Source: Turritopsis dohrnii
Lineage: Eukaryota; Cnidaria; Hydrozoa; Anthoathecata; Oceaniidae
Direction of reading: 5' to 3'
Length of the DNA: 64,000 nucleotides
NCBI GenBank assembly: GCA_027922465.2
Contig: BQMF02000013.1
Location: 806,001 to 870,000, forward strand
Below are positions 1 to 11,100 of the stretch, in pieces. How positions within the stretch are numbered: the stretch's first letter is position 1; each line of letters opens with the position of its first letter. The translations under genes were made by a program, and so were the position numbers. The notes beneath the pieces were generated by a model, which made no database searches, was not told where the DNA came from, and saw only the letters and a list, made by a program, of their open reading frames with translations.

Positions 1-41
1 TACACAATAATTTCATGTCGCCACAGAAAGCAAAACTCTAC

Positions 42-1728
42 CTTCTTCTGTACCGTCGGTTGCCAGAAAGAGTTTCTTCAAGCCATATTCTCTTAGCCTC
101 TTTTTCGCTTCATCTGCTTGTTCTTTTATTGTAGGTATCATTCTTTTATGTTTTGTGAGAAAATCGGTCCTCCGTAAGTGCATGGCAAAATAGGGGCCAC
201 CCAGGGCCTCTCCTTCTTTCGAAACATGTTGTCTCCAGTCCTGGTCATAATATTTCGTCTTGTCTTTGAGATCATTTGAATTGAGAAACTTTGCGCGGTA
301 TTTGTCAGCTTCCTCTCGCAGATGTTTGGCGAATACTAAACTGCGTCTTGCCTGTACAGATAAACCATTTAAAGGACGCATAAAAACATTGTCCACAAAT
401 AGGAAGAAAATCGAAGGGAAGAAAAATGGACGGGTTTAACTGAAAACGATAAAGTGCATTTCCCTTGAAATAGTGTGTATTATTTGTTAGCCTTATATAA
501 AATTATATAAAATAAGTACTCTCCCCCAATTATTTTTCAGCAGTCATATTTTAAAAGCTAATAAATGGAAGAAAAAATCGCAGGATTCAACCATATCATT
601 TAACAGCTATTACGTCAAATCTTTAAGTGCTGACTAAGCGTATTTCTTAATTATTTCGTCGTCAAACGAATAAAAAGCATACCTGATCGAGCTGAAAAGC
701 AAAGTCGACATTTTCTTGACCGTGCGTGTAACACGGAAAAATTCCGTCAAATTGGTCAACAAATATAAATCTGAAAGAGTAAAGTGAACACACGATTAGT
801 AAAAATATTATGTTATTTATTAATTTATTTATTTTAGCAAAGCATCCTAAATTTGGAAAAAGCTGAATATTGCATTCGTGTTGAGATAACCAACACGAGA
901 AAAAGGTCTTTACAAAAACTTCAACTGCAACCCAATGGTTAAAATCTTCAAAAGGTCACTGCCATGAAGAGCATTTTTATTGAAAATAGTGCGTATATTT
1001 TTTTAGAAATGCACTCCTTCACAGTGACTCGTCCACAAATTTGCACACTGGGAAAAAGAAGACTTTTCTTCAGAAAATATTGATATTTTAAAAAACGAAG
1101 TTACCTACCGGCCTGTCACATTTTGCAAAATATCAGCAAGGCTGTACGCTCTGACTATTCCGTTTACAGTGACGCAAACTAGATTTTGCGCATAAATGAG
1201 TTCCTCTTTCTTTCTAATAAAGCCTTGCTGATCTTTTATGTAATGGTGAGGAACTTTGCAATCGTCAATATAAATACTGGTTCCACCATTTTGTTCTGGT
1301 TTTTGCAACAATAAAATATGGTTAAAGCCATGGTCAGAACCATACAAATCCCAGAAATCATGGAACTCCATCACTGGTCCATACAAACGCAAACTGGCTA
1401 AGTCAAAGTACGCACTCCACCGTTGATGTTCTTCACGAAATAAATCAGCTGATTGCCAATGTATTGATTTTTTAAATTGCGGCAGTACAAGCACCCAATC
1501 TTCTCCATTTGAATTCAATATTTTTATCAGATTCGCTGCACGCCTGTATACCTCACGTCGTATATTGAACCCTTCTATTGAAATTGTGTCGAAAAGTAGG
1601 AATCTAGTATCCGGTGTAATGTTGTTTGATTTTCTATGATAGTCAACCGTTTCTGATACAAACGATTCTGATCCTTCAATTTTGAAATTCACCAAAACGC
1701 AACCGGCTATAAACACACACGCTAACAT
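42..1728 (-). CDS. POFUT2: POFUT2-like protein O-fucosyltransferase, copy A (3' part outside window)
   Basis: Family role: transfers fucose from GDP-fucose to Ser/Thr of thrombospondin type 1 repeats in the endoplasmic reticulum. Three minus-strand exons are visible: 1728-1109, 770-683 and 351-42, joined by GT-AG introns in phases 2 and 0; the donor after base 42 leads off the window, so the C-terminal exons are missing. The product starts with a hydrophobic leader (MLACVFIAGCVLVNF), then RFLLFD and the EGFNIRREVY motif whose Glu (about residue 52) matches the catalytic Glu of human POFUT2, then WVLVLP. The third exon carries ARRSLVFAKHLRE, GGPYFAMHLRR and ATDG, the GDP-fucose-binding core. 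The start Met is the first in frame and precedes the leader. It is divergently paired with copy B at 2103. No frame break is seen in the visible part. Family assignment is confident; which substrate it uses is not shown. Confidence 0.88.
957..1026 (+). repeat. Short palindromic MITE (family P1), copy in intron 1 of POFUT2 copy A
   Basis: About 70 bp with imperfect inverted ends: CACTGCCATGAAGAGCATTT at the left and, at the right, an arm ending CCTTCACAGTG. The same sequence recurs at 2791, 4641, 61413, 62934 and (minus) 31744. A further half-copy lies near 446-481 in intron 2. No coding capacity; non-autonomous element inferred from copy number and inverted ends. Confidence 0.7.
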
Positions 1729-2102
1729 GTTTTTATAATGAATGAACTGTGAGCTGGCAAAAAATCTATAAGATGATCATTCTTTCTGAAAGACCAACGT
1801 AATGACATTTCAGATGATTACAATAGGTTTTAAGTTCAATTCTTAATGAATATTCCAAAGGTAATCCTCCTTTGATGATTTCTTTAATTAAATAATTATT
1901 ATGGATTTGGTTCATAACAAGGCGCATATGATTAGAAAGACCTTCAGTGTTTATTTCAGATTTAGAAACATTATAATGCGCTTTATAAATTGATGGGTCG
2001 CCCGTGTAGTTACTCTGCTAAGCTGTTCAGTTGGTGGAGATTTTTGTTTATTTTGAGGAATTTAAAATAATTATGAATTGACTAACCTCTTGTTGTGGAA
2101 GA
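1729..2102. promoter_or_regulatory. Shared intergenic region between two divergent POFUT2-like genes
   Basis: The 374 bp between the two start codons must contain both 5' untranslated regions and probably both core promoters. The copy A side reads TATAAAAAC just before its ATG on the minus strand. No clear TATA box at a normal distance or other motif was recognised. The promoter call rests only on the head-to-head layout. Confidence 0.4.
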
Positions 2103-4608
2103 ATGAATCAAGCTTGGTCCTTACTATTTATGTTTTTTATCTCACCTGCCACTTTGAAGATCGTTGAGTTCGCTTTTAATCGAAGTAGTATCAATTATGC
2201 CGAACAAGTTATCTCTGAGCACACTCGATTTTTGATTTTTGAAGTTCATCCCAATGAAGGGTATTCTATCAAAAGAACTGCATATATAAGAGCTGCCACG
2301 TTAGTTAAATATTTAAACGAAAGAGGTGAGGACTGGGTTCTAGTTGTACCTGAGTGGTATTCCGTTTTTCATCGGAAAACAAAATCTGTTGTGCAACTCA
2401 AAATACCATGGGGTCAGTATTTTGATCTGAGGAATATGAATTTGTACGTTCCAGTAATGGAATTTAGCAATTTTTGGAACAACATAGGCTCGAAGACTGG
2501 GATTGAACACGTGATCGTTCTGCAGTATGAGCCCACATCAAAAACCAAGGAAAGATTTTCCGCAAACGATCGAAACTATTTTAGTTATGATGAGTGTAAC
2601 CATCCGTTAAGGTATCGAAAGGATAATCAAGGTTTTCTTCGTGGTGACTTCTTTGGCAGAGGAAACGAAATCTTTGGAAAAAACTATAGCTGTGTATTAT
2701 TTCAAGGCAAAGCATTGGTGTTGGCCGATATGTTAAAAGATTTGCCAGAAAGGTAAAGTGTATTTTTAAATCGAAGCAATAGTAATAAGTCACTGTGATG
2801 AAGAGCATTTTTATTGAAATAGTGTGTATATTTCTGTAGAAGTGTGCTCCTTCGCAGTGATTTTTTCAAGAAATTTCACACTGGAAAATAGATTTTTGTT
2901 GCAGAGTCATTATGATCGATCAATTTGAACTCGTTAACCCTACGTATATACCACAAGATGGAGAAGTCAAAGACAACGAAAACGATATGGTAAGTATTCT
3001 AAAACGTTATTACTCTGTAAGTCCTAGATTTATTTAACCTTTCAGTGTAAGACTTATATGATATTGTCGTAAAGCATTTACAAAAACTAATACACGCCAC
3101 AGACGTGGCTTGAGCTCAGTCAAAATTTGTGGAGGAGAGTGTAGTGATTTAAATAAGAACTGAAAAACATATTGAAAAACATTAGGTTACGTAATCGATA
3201 CCCAAGAATGAGAATAAAAATATCATAATGGACTTCTCCACTTTTTTTTGACTGATTCTGACTACACCTATGTTCACTTATCGTCGAGTTTTTCTTCTTC
3301 TTCTTCAGGCCAGAAGAAGTTTAGTCTTTGCAAAGCATCTGAGACAAGAAGGTGATATGTTCCGAGCAACCTTTCTGAATTCAACAGATAAGGCAGACAA
3401 GACAACTTACAACGATGAGGACTGGAGATTACAGGTAGCCGAACATGGTTCAGCAAAAGGTGGTCCTTACATTAGCGTACATATGCGAAGAAATGATTGG
3501 CTAAGTGTCCATGCAGAAGAATATTACAGCATAACTGAACTGGCCGATGAGTTATCCAAACGTTTGAAAGAGTATGGTCTGAAAAAAGTTTACTTAGCAA
3601 CTGATGGAACTGCACAAGGTGCATTTTTCCCTATCACTCAATTGCAACACAGACCTTACCCAATTGCACACCAAAACTCAAGAAAATCAAGAATATGTTC
3701 AAACTGAGAAACTTTGAAGGTTTGAAATCAAACGACTTAAAATGATTTATTGATCTTCTTTCTTTTCAGAAATAGCTGAATTGCAGTCTCGCCTCCAACA
3801 TGCAAAGATTTATCGGTATCCTAACAATTTAGAGACTGTAAAAAAGTTTTCTGAGATTGGAATTGCCATTATTGATCAATGGATTGCTGCGCATGCGCGG
3901 TAATGTTCTCTTCCTAACATTTTCTTCGTGTTTTTGTTAACCAACGATTATGAAAACTGGTGATTCGTTGATTTGTCAGTAAAATCACGAGTAAAAATCT
4001 CATAAACGCCCTCATCCGATATACGAATAACTTTTTATTGAACCAGATTGTCGCTGGGAGTATATTTAACGCCCAATTAATATGAGACCATCAAACGTAT
4101 TGGTGAAAATTCTTATAAAACCGTTTAAAAAACTGAGGTATGAACCTAACCTCGCTGACCCAAACAAATTTAGCAAGGTTTACACTGTCAAGTTTTGATG
4201 GCCTCAAGTTGGCAGTTAAATTGTATGCTGATTTAGATATTTTTCTCTTAAGCTCCATATACGTACGCAGTGACTTCTGGGACGGTCATGCAAATATTCA
4301 AATGTTATTGGCTATCTTATCTAATTCATTCAAATGTTATTGGCTATCTTATCTGATTTAGATATTTCATTGGCACCTACAAATCTGGGTTCTCGAAGGG
4401 AATCCACCATGAACGAGATATTTTAGGATTCAGTTTACAGTCGAACTACAATACTTTGTGTAACAAGAATGTTCCAGCAGACAAATGCACGTACAGATTC
4501 TCGCGACGGTATTTGAAGCATATGAATGATAAACATGCAGTAAGACTGGAAGAAATGCAAAAGATTATTCGTAGTACTGGACAAGACCAGAAACACATTG
4601 AATTGTGA
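2103..4608 (+). CDS. POFUT2: POFUT2-like protein O-fucosyltransferase, copy B (complete, five exons)
   Basis: Exons 2103-2752, 2905-2989, 3309-3618, 3770-3899 and 4362-4608 join in matching phases (2,0,1,2) at GT-AG sites to give 473 codons plus TGA. Human POFUT2 is about 429 residues. A hydrophobic N-terminal leader is followed by RFLIFEVHPNEGYSIKR (catalytic-type Glu near residue 52), WVLVVPEW, then ARRSLVFAKHL, ISVHMRRND (nucleotide-sugar-binding Arg near 305), ATDGT, IAIIDQWIAAHARYFIGT and the HHERDILGF tail. These blocks occur in the order expected for POFUT2. Near the C-terminus the GT-S-F-S segment reads GTYKSGFSKGIHHER, so it differs from the human STFSFRI at positions that usually matter for donor binding; activity is therefore not assured. 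Introns 1 and 2 hold MITE copies, and intron 4 ends in a 32-bp tandem duplication. Probably expressed in the secretory pathway like its relatives (inference). Confidence 0.88.
2791..2859 (+). repeat. Short palindromic MITE (family P1), copy in intron 1 of POFUT2 copy B
   Basis: Runs from CACTGTGATGAAGAGCATTT to CTCCTTCGCAGTG; clearly the same family as 957-1026, and on the same absolute strand although the two host genes point in opposite directions. Confidence 0.72.
3101..3272 (+). repeat. MITE with GTGGAGGAG arms (family P2), intron 2 of POFUT2 copy B
   Basis: Left arm carries CTCAGTCAAAATTTGTGGAG; right arm carries CTTCTCCAC and ends TACACCTATG. Copies at about 12655-12792 and 52614-52766 share both arms and the centre (TCGATAC..AAGA..). 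The right end lies about 36 bp before the exon 3 acceptor. Confidence 0.6.
4296..4359 (+). repeat. 32-bp tandem duplication abutting a splice acceptor
   Basis: Two near-identical 32-bp units, 4296-4327 and 4328-4359, each beginning ATTCAAATGTTATTGGC. The second unit directly precedes the AG (4360-4361) of the last exon of POFUT2 copy B, so the branch-point/acceptor context is duplicated. Confidence 0.8.
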
Positions 4609-4640
4609 TCTATACCCATCAGGCAAATTTGTTGTGGAGT

Positions 4641-4719
4641 CATTGTGGAGGTGTGCATTTTTAAAGAAAGGCATACAAATATACCACCATGTCAAATAGA
4701 AGTGCACTTTGTCGCAGTG
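4641..4719 (+). repeat. Diverged P1 MITE in the 3' flank of POFUT2 copy B
   Basis: Starts CATTGTGGAGGTGTGCATTT and ends GTGCACTTTGTCGCAGTG, inverted arms of the P1 family but with a different centre. It begins 33 bp after the stop codon, so it probably lies in the 3' untranslated region. Confidence 0.5.
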
Positions 4720-4816
4720 ACTTTGAGGATTTTGCTCTTTTAGTAACTGCTACTGTGACAGCGGATCCAAGAAGAAATATTTACATAGAGATGTTATAAA
4801 ACTATTTCCTGATAAT

Positions 4817-5290
4817 TTCCCAGTAAACAAAAAACGTCTTTAAGTCGTCTTTTAAGACGTCTTTACAGATACTAAAAGGGCGTCTTTAATACATCTCTCC
4901 TTGGTTGAAATGTGTAGCACTTTGAGACGAGTTTCAAGATGCCTTTGAGACGTCTTTAAGACGACTTTAAAACGTCTTTAAGTCGTCTTTAAAAGGTCTT
5001 TCAAGATACCAAAAGAACGTTTTTAGTACGTCGCTATTTGGTTGAAATCTTTAACGCTTTGAGACGAGTTTCAAAGACGTCTTCGAAATGTATCAGTTTT
5101 TTAAACGCTTTTATAAGAATTTTCACCAATAAGACGAGACACAAAAGCCGACTTTAAAATGACTAAAAATGGTCTTTAAGATGTCTTTCAAGATGACACA
5201 AAGACGTTTTTAATATGATTTTACTTGGTTGAAATCTGCAACGCTTAGAAGCTAGTTTCAAAGCGTCTTCAGCGCGGCTTCCAGACGAGA
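4817..5290 (+). mobile_element. GACGTC-motif array, left arm of a probable DNA transposon
   Basis: Dense irregular repeats of AAGACGTCTTTAAG-like words, separated by GGTTGAAAT(C/G)T spacers every 150-190 bp. A counterpart array in inverted sense lies at 6480-6780. The motif is shared with the well-bounded transposon at 58815-60961. Termini and target duplication could not be fixed here. Confidence 0.5.
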
Positions 5291-5639
5291 CGAAAACTTA
5301 TGTAAATACAAAACTTTAGTTTGGGTGTTAAACGCAAGAAGAAAGGCAAACAATTATTAGTTGGTCATTTTATTCTGCAACAATATTTTCAAAAAATATC
5401 ACAAAACTTTAACCTTTTAAAATTTACAATAAACGTATCAGCATAAAAAATTTTCACTTCATAATCGCAATCAGCTTATTCTTTTCGTCAGACAGTTTTA
5501 CAGTTGCTGTAGATGTATGAATATTGAATTAGTACAGTTGAATGATTTTAAAAGCTCAAAATAGACCACAAAATGTAAGATAAAGAGTTAAAAAATTCAC
5601 GTGTTACAGGCGGTTTCAAAAGAATAAAATGCATACATA

Positions 5640-6247
5640 CAGTGTGTCTCAGAATGTTTTATCCACACACTGTCGATGCGTTTTTTTCAAAAATTATTCG
5701 TCAAAATATTACGATATTTATATCACGAGAAAGCTCTTTTCCAGCATTTTCGATTGACATCAAATGTTCAAAAAAATGGTTATTCTTCGGAAAGTTATTG
5801 AAGAAAAACACACAGATTTGGATCATTAATTTCTTAAAGATCAATTAACAGTTCCTAATGACATTTTAGTAAAGCAATTTTCTTTTGTTCTGATCATAAA
5901 ATTTTTTGAACTTGTTAAGAAAAAGTACGCGCATTTAATTCCCAAAACGTTTATCTTATCAACTTGCTCGGTTATAAAATTTGAAAAGCTTAAGAATTTC
6001 TAATGACAGAAATTATGTTTATACTCATCTGATTGTGTTTGTGTTAGATTGTTACAAGCGCTAATTGATCTTTAACAAATTAATGATCTGAAATCGTGAT
6101 ATTTTCCTCAATAACTTTCGGATTTTACATTTTCAGAAAAAGCTTGAAAAGACCTTTCATATGGTACGTAAATCGCAAAAATTTGTCGAATAATTTTTGA
6201 AAAAAACGCATTGAAAGTTTGTGGATAAAACATACTGAGACACACTG
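5640..6247 (+). mobile_element. 608-bp mariner/Tc1-type foldback MITE
   Basis: Begins CAGTGTGTCTCAG and ends CTGAGACACACTG, flanked by TA on both sides (5638-5639 and 6248-6249). The two halves are complementary over most of their length, including the TTTTTTTCAAAAATTATTCG block and the AAAGTTATTGA block. It encodes nothing convincing. It sits between the two GACGTC arrays, so it either inserted into that element or is its core. Confidence 0.8.
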
Positions 6248-6479
6248 TATTATTATAATGTACTCTACCTTTATAGGCCCGGGGGAGCGATGTGATCGAT
6301 ATGTAGCTAAGATAAAAATGTGTACACTTTGTTGGAAAGATCTTTTTTATATAACTGTCATTTAATACAGCAACGCGACGAAAAAATATCTGTTATCTTT
6401 CTTTTACCACCCGAATTAACATTGAGATCGAGTTCTTAATTTCCTGAGAACGTCACATATGTAGAAAAGTATACTGTGT

Positions 6480-6790
6480 CTAAGTTTTTCGGAAAAAGGA
6501 TGTATAAGACGTTAATTCAGACGACATTTGAAAAACATCGTATGAAAGACACGTCAAAGACGTCTTTGAGTGAAAAACGTTTTATGGATGACCTGTCAAG
6601 GACGTCTTTGAGATGTATTGTTTTTTAGAAGACCTCATCAGATCGTCTTTGAGATGTGTTGTGAAAGACGCTCTTTAGAAGACCTCTTCAGGTCGTCTCT
6701 AAGACGTTTTGTGAAAACCTTTTTACGGATGACCTGTCAAATGTTTTTTGGAAGACCTCTTCAGGACGATTCTCGGTTTTGAAAAATTGT
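6480..6790 (+). mobile_element. GACGTC-motif array, right arm
   Basis: Repeats of GACGTCTTTGAGATGT and GAAGACCTCTTCAGG-like words, roughly complementary in style to the array at 4817-5290. Together they may be the subterminal repeats of one decayed transposon about 2 kb long. The outer boundaries are not clear. Confidence 0.45.
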
Positions 6791-7619
6791 AGAATTTAAC
6801 TTGATATGTAAAGCTGACTATTTATTGACCTGTTTATTCAGTGGGTAAAATTCTCTTACTGTGTCGGGATTGGAGAAACGGGACCAATGTCTTCTATCCC
6901 TTATTTATTCACTCATTTCCGTATTTGTCTAATTTATTTATATCTATTAAAGATATTTTAACTGTATACACTGCCTCAGTTATAAAAAATTAATATTAAT
7001 ACAAGTCCGGTATTTAAGAAGAGCTGAGGGCTTGATGAAAGGTGTGATATCGCAAAATTCAGTGTTCGAATATACATAAAAAAAGAAATTCTAAGAAAAG
7101 GTCTTCATTTTCTTCAAAAACTGGAAAGAGAGTCTGTCTGCCTAGAAAGAGAGTTGAAAACCCTCAGGCGCATGAAGAAAAGGCAGAAATGGCGGCTCAC
7201 TATTTGGAACAGCAAGTAGAGAACCCTTATTTCCAGTATACCAATCGATAGATCTTTTAGCAACTAAATAGAATTTCTGTGCACACATTGCGTGTAGTAG
7301 GCATTATCTTCTTAAGCTGAAATATGCTTTGGGGGGAATTCCAAGGGCATAAAAGGGATGACAAATTATCCTACCAAATTTCATGAATTTTATTTCGGAA
7401 TAAGCTTGAAAAAAGAAGACCACTTTTCCACCACACAAGAAACTCCCCAGAAATTAGAAACGGTTAACACAGTAAAATTTAGTGAGAATTTCATGACATT
7501 AATTTTGATGTTGGCTTCATTTTCACAATGGCTGAAAAGGACATTGCAACTTTCTATGTAAATTATTTATAAGAATAAATGCAATTCAACCATAAAAAAA
7601 GACTTTTACTTTATGAATT

Positions 7620-8170
7620 TCGCTAATATAGCGAAGTATTGGTATCGTCGTTTTATGTATGTATGTATCTCCGTGACATTTTGGATGTTTTGGATTGGAT
7701 TAAAACTTACATATAAGCCACGTCCGCACACACCTTAGCAATAAAATCTTTCATTGACTTTAGGCTTACAAACTCACAATTCGGGCCAAAATTGGGCAGT
7801 TTGGGCCAAGTTTGGACCAAATTATGAGAGTTCTCTAAATTTAATGAAAATTTGCAGAAAGCAAGATTGAAAGGTGTTAGGCAGTGATTTTGTCAGATTT
7901 AAACAAAATTGAGCAATTCGGCAATGTTGTATTTTGAGAATATGTCATTATAGTTGAGAGTAGATTTGTGTAATTGTGACACGTCCTGAAGTCTTTAAGC
8001 CAAATTTTACACGAATAAGTTTTGATCTATTTGTTTTGTATATTGCGAATTGAAATGCTGCTACCGTTATCAACAGTTGCATTTCACATTTCTGTAAAAA
8101 GTATATCTTTGTTGGAGTTGTGAAAATGCCCTGTAGCGAAATTTTCGACTTTCCAGTCGTTTATTTTTAC
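7620..8170 (+). repeat. Dispersed repeat family P3, copy 1
   Basis: Starts near GCGAAGTATTGG and TCTCCGTGACATTTTGG, has a centre of CAATTCGGGCCAAA words and ends GCGAAATTTTCGACTTTCCAG. Related copies: 31100-31555, about 47085-47500 and, inverted, about 51015-51345. Copies share the TGACACGTCCTGAAGTC block. No coding sequence; classification unknown. Confidence 0.65.
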
Positions 8171-11100
8171 GATAAAAGGGAAAGCCAATACCGTATTAAC
8201 CCTTGGTTTCATCTTCATCCTTATCCTTTGACCGAAATGACAATTAGCTTATCGGTAAAAAATCCGTCAGTAAAATAAATCATCGGCAATAAATATTCAT
8301 CACCGGGAAAAAAAATTCATCACTTTTTACTGACGTCTACGAAAGTTTCTTTGAAAACTTTGATAATTGTAATGGGTGGAACGGAGACTAAAAATTGTAT
8401 AAGTTTTTTTTTGTAACGCTTATTCACGGAAAATTAGACCTTACTGCTATTATATACAAAATCGCAGATTCTAACGGCAGCAAGTCAGCGGCACTTTTGT
8501 TAACCTTAAGACTTGCACGGTTTTCTTTGCACTTGAATAGTACTGACCAGAAATAATCTAAATGATTATTGGTCACGACCACAAAATCGCATTCCATTAT
8601 GAAGCCGGCTACAGCTGCTAACTAAGATTAAAAGACAACAACGATGATAAAACTCTATTCCAATAGAAATGTGAATTTCATATACATCCAATATGAAGCA
8701 TCACTTTGAAATGGACTTATAATATTTGATGTGTTTTAAAGCTCTCAGTAAGGCCTGGTTCAGATCTGGCGATTATGGCGATTACGACGATTAAAATTAA
8801 AATTCAGTTTAATTTAGATTATCAAGTGAGATGAAAAACGTTATTTCTGGCTGGTATTTTCAGGTAGGGAATATTAAATTCTAACGTACTTACATTGATG
8901 CACTTTATATAACCTTCATTTGTTTAGAGAACGTTGCCTTATTTCATCGCAAAAATGACTATAAAATTGCAGCCAGGAGAAAATTTTGTGAGCAAACCGT
9001 AAATTTAGGATTTATTATCTGTAAAATTATAAGGAGTTTGTTGAATTTTCAGAACCAATTCTGACAAGTGTATCATCTTGGATCCGTGGTTTGTGATTGG
9101 ACCAATTCAAGATTTTTTCAAGTTTTTTTCAATTACTTCTGTCAAAAACAATCAAATCATGCGGAATAAATACAAAGTATTTTCAGGTTCATTGTAAATT
9201 TCGCATAAATCCTTTTGTCTGTAGGTAGGGCATCTTGTTCCATCTATTAACAGCATTGTAAGGCAAAGCGGGCTGGCTCGATTTATCGAGATCTCATCTT
9301 CTTTATCAAAGCGGCTTTTCACACTTAATACTTCAAATCTTGTAATTAATTTACTCGTTGATCATCTTCAGGGAGGCGTGGTTGCACTTAATAAATTCAG
9401 TGTGCTGTCAGCTTATAAGTTTTACAAACACTTAGAAGTCTTAATGTTGTTTTGGAAATGCACAGGCTAATGACTGAAAAATCGCAATGAAAAATCCCTA
9501 AAGGTAAATTTTTTTTCCACAATGCTAAACATACTTTAATATACTATTACAATAGCTGAGTAACCAAATAAAAGTTATTTTAATAAACACTAATAAACAG
9601 TTTGTCATAGAAATTGGGTCCGATTATTATTGTTGTGTTATCAACGGGCATGTTTTCCTCTTCACGTTCTTTTACGTTTCGGTATCTCCCTATGGAATGG
9701 TCTTTTAGCTTCTTGTATATGTTTAATAGAATATGCTTCGACCATTTTGGATTGACCATTGTTTTTGAAGACAATATTATGATGGAATAACGACACTTTA
9801 CTTCGTTAGTTTTCCTATGATGTTCTGATAATAGAAGTAGAATGTATTTAGCTTTTTTTGTCGTAAAGAGCTTTCATTGATCGTTTGGTTTGGATCCCAG
9901 ATTAAGTATAATGTCCATACATAATGCAATCATCAATGTAGCGTAATGATTTTAGTCAATGTGATGATGTGACGATGTGAAAATTGAAAAGCACAGGATA
10001 CAAAACGAGCCTTCTAGCTCATCAAAACTATAAGGCTGGATATTGTAAAAATGTTCATTTCATCTCTCTTTCGCGATAGAAGATTCATATCGATTTCCAA
10101 ATATCGATTGGTATAATTATTTCGTGTTTCTTCGTGTGTATTTTTCGATGATCCAATCTCAGAGCAGCACGGAACATCATTATAAGATGTATATTGATTT
10201 CCAGGTATGGATTGAGTGTTTATCAGAAGATCTAAAATCATCAAGCAGCACAGAACATCTTTAATCGTTAAAATTGTTCATTTGGTCGTCCTTCCGATCC
10301 ATGAGATTTGCATCGATTTCAAGATGTCGATTGTGTCACTTTGTGTCATTGTGAAATTGTGAAACATTACTCTATGATATTTTTGCAATTTTTGCAATCA
10401 CGTAGAATCCAAACAGCTGCGAAACTCGTTATTCGTTTGATATCGTCTCTGAGTTTTATTAAAGATTTTAAAATATTACAAAAAAATTTCCATTGATTAT
10501 TATAATGGTATTGAAATTAAATCATGATTTCTTGATGACTTCGTAGCACGGAGGGAGAACAAAATCTTCAAATTGCACAAAAGCGATTTTCAGTTATAAC
10601 TATTATGAAATTGATGATAAATCGAGTACTGAAGATTAGCAATTATGAGAAATCCTCCTCTATTGAAAACCACGAAGCCATCAAGTTTATCGCCAATCGC
10701 GTTATTATAAATATTTTTACATAAATTATTTCCAGTACATCAATACATAACAAAAGATCCCGAAGAAAGGAAAAGCCATATTTGAATTTTGAAAGAAATG
10801 AAACATACAATGGCGCATACTGTCCTTTTGCAATTATCTCTTTTGTGGTTTTGAAGAACGTCAAAGTACAGCAAATTAAACTAATACTTTCTTAATAAAT
10901 TCCACTTTTTCAGAATTTTCGTCGGGGAAAATTTTCGTCACGAAGCAAAAATTTCGTCACTTTTCCCCGACCAAATTATCCCCGATAAGGTAAACTTCTT
11001 TAAATCAAATTTAAACTCAAGTTATAATGTCAAAGCTAGGTTTCCCACCAAATAAAATATTATCATAATAAGTGTAACAACAACAAAGTTAATGTCTCAA

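Noticed and set aside
3619..3707. Extension of the third POFUT2 exon past 3618
   Set aside because: The donor GTGCAT at 3619 followed by an acceptor at 3769 restores the conserved POFUT2 sequence; residues beyond 3618 match nothing.
5642..5848. 68-codon open frame
   Set aside because: It lies wholly inside the arm of a foldback MITE whose other arm mirrors it; not protein-coding.
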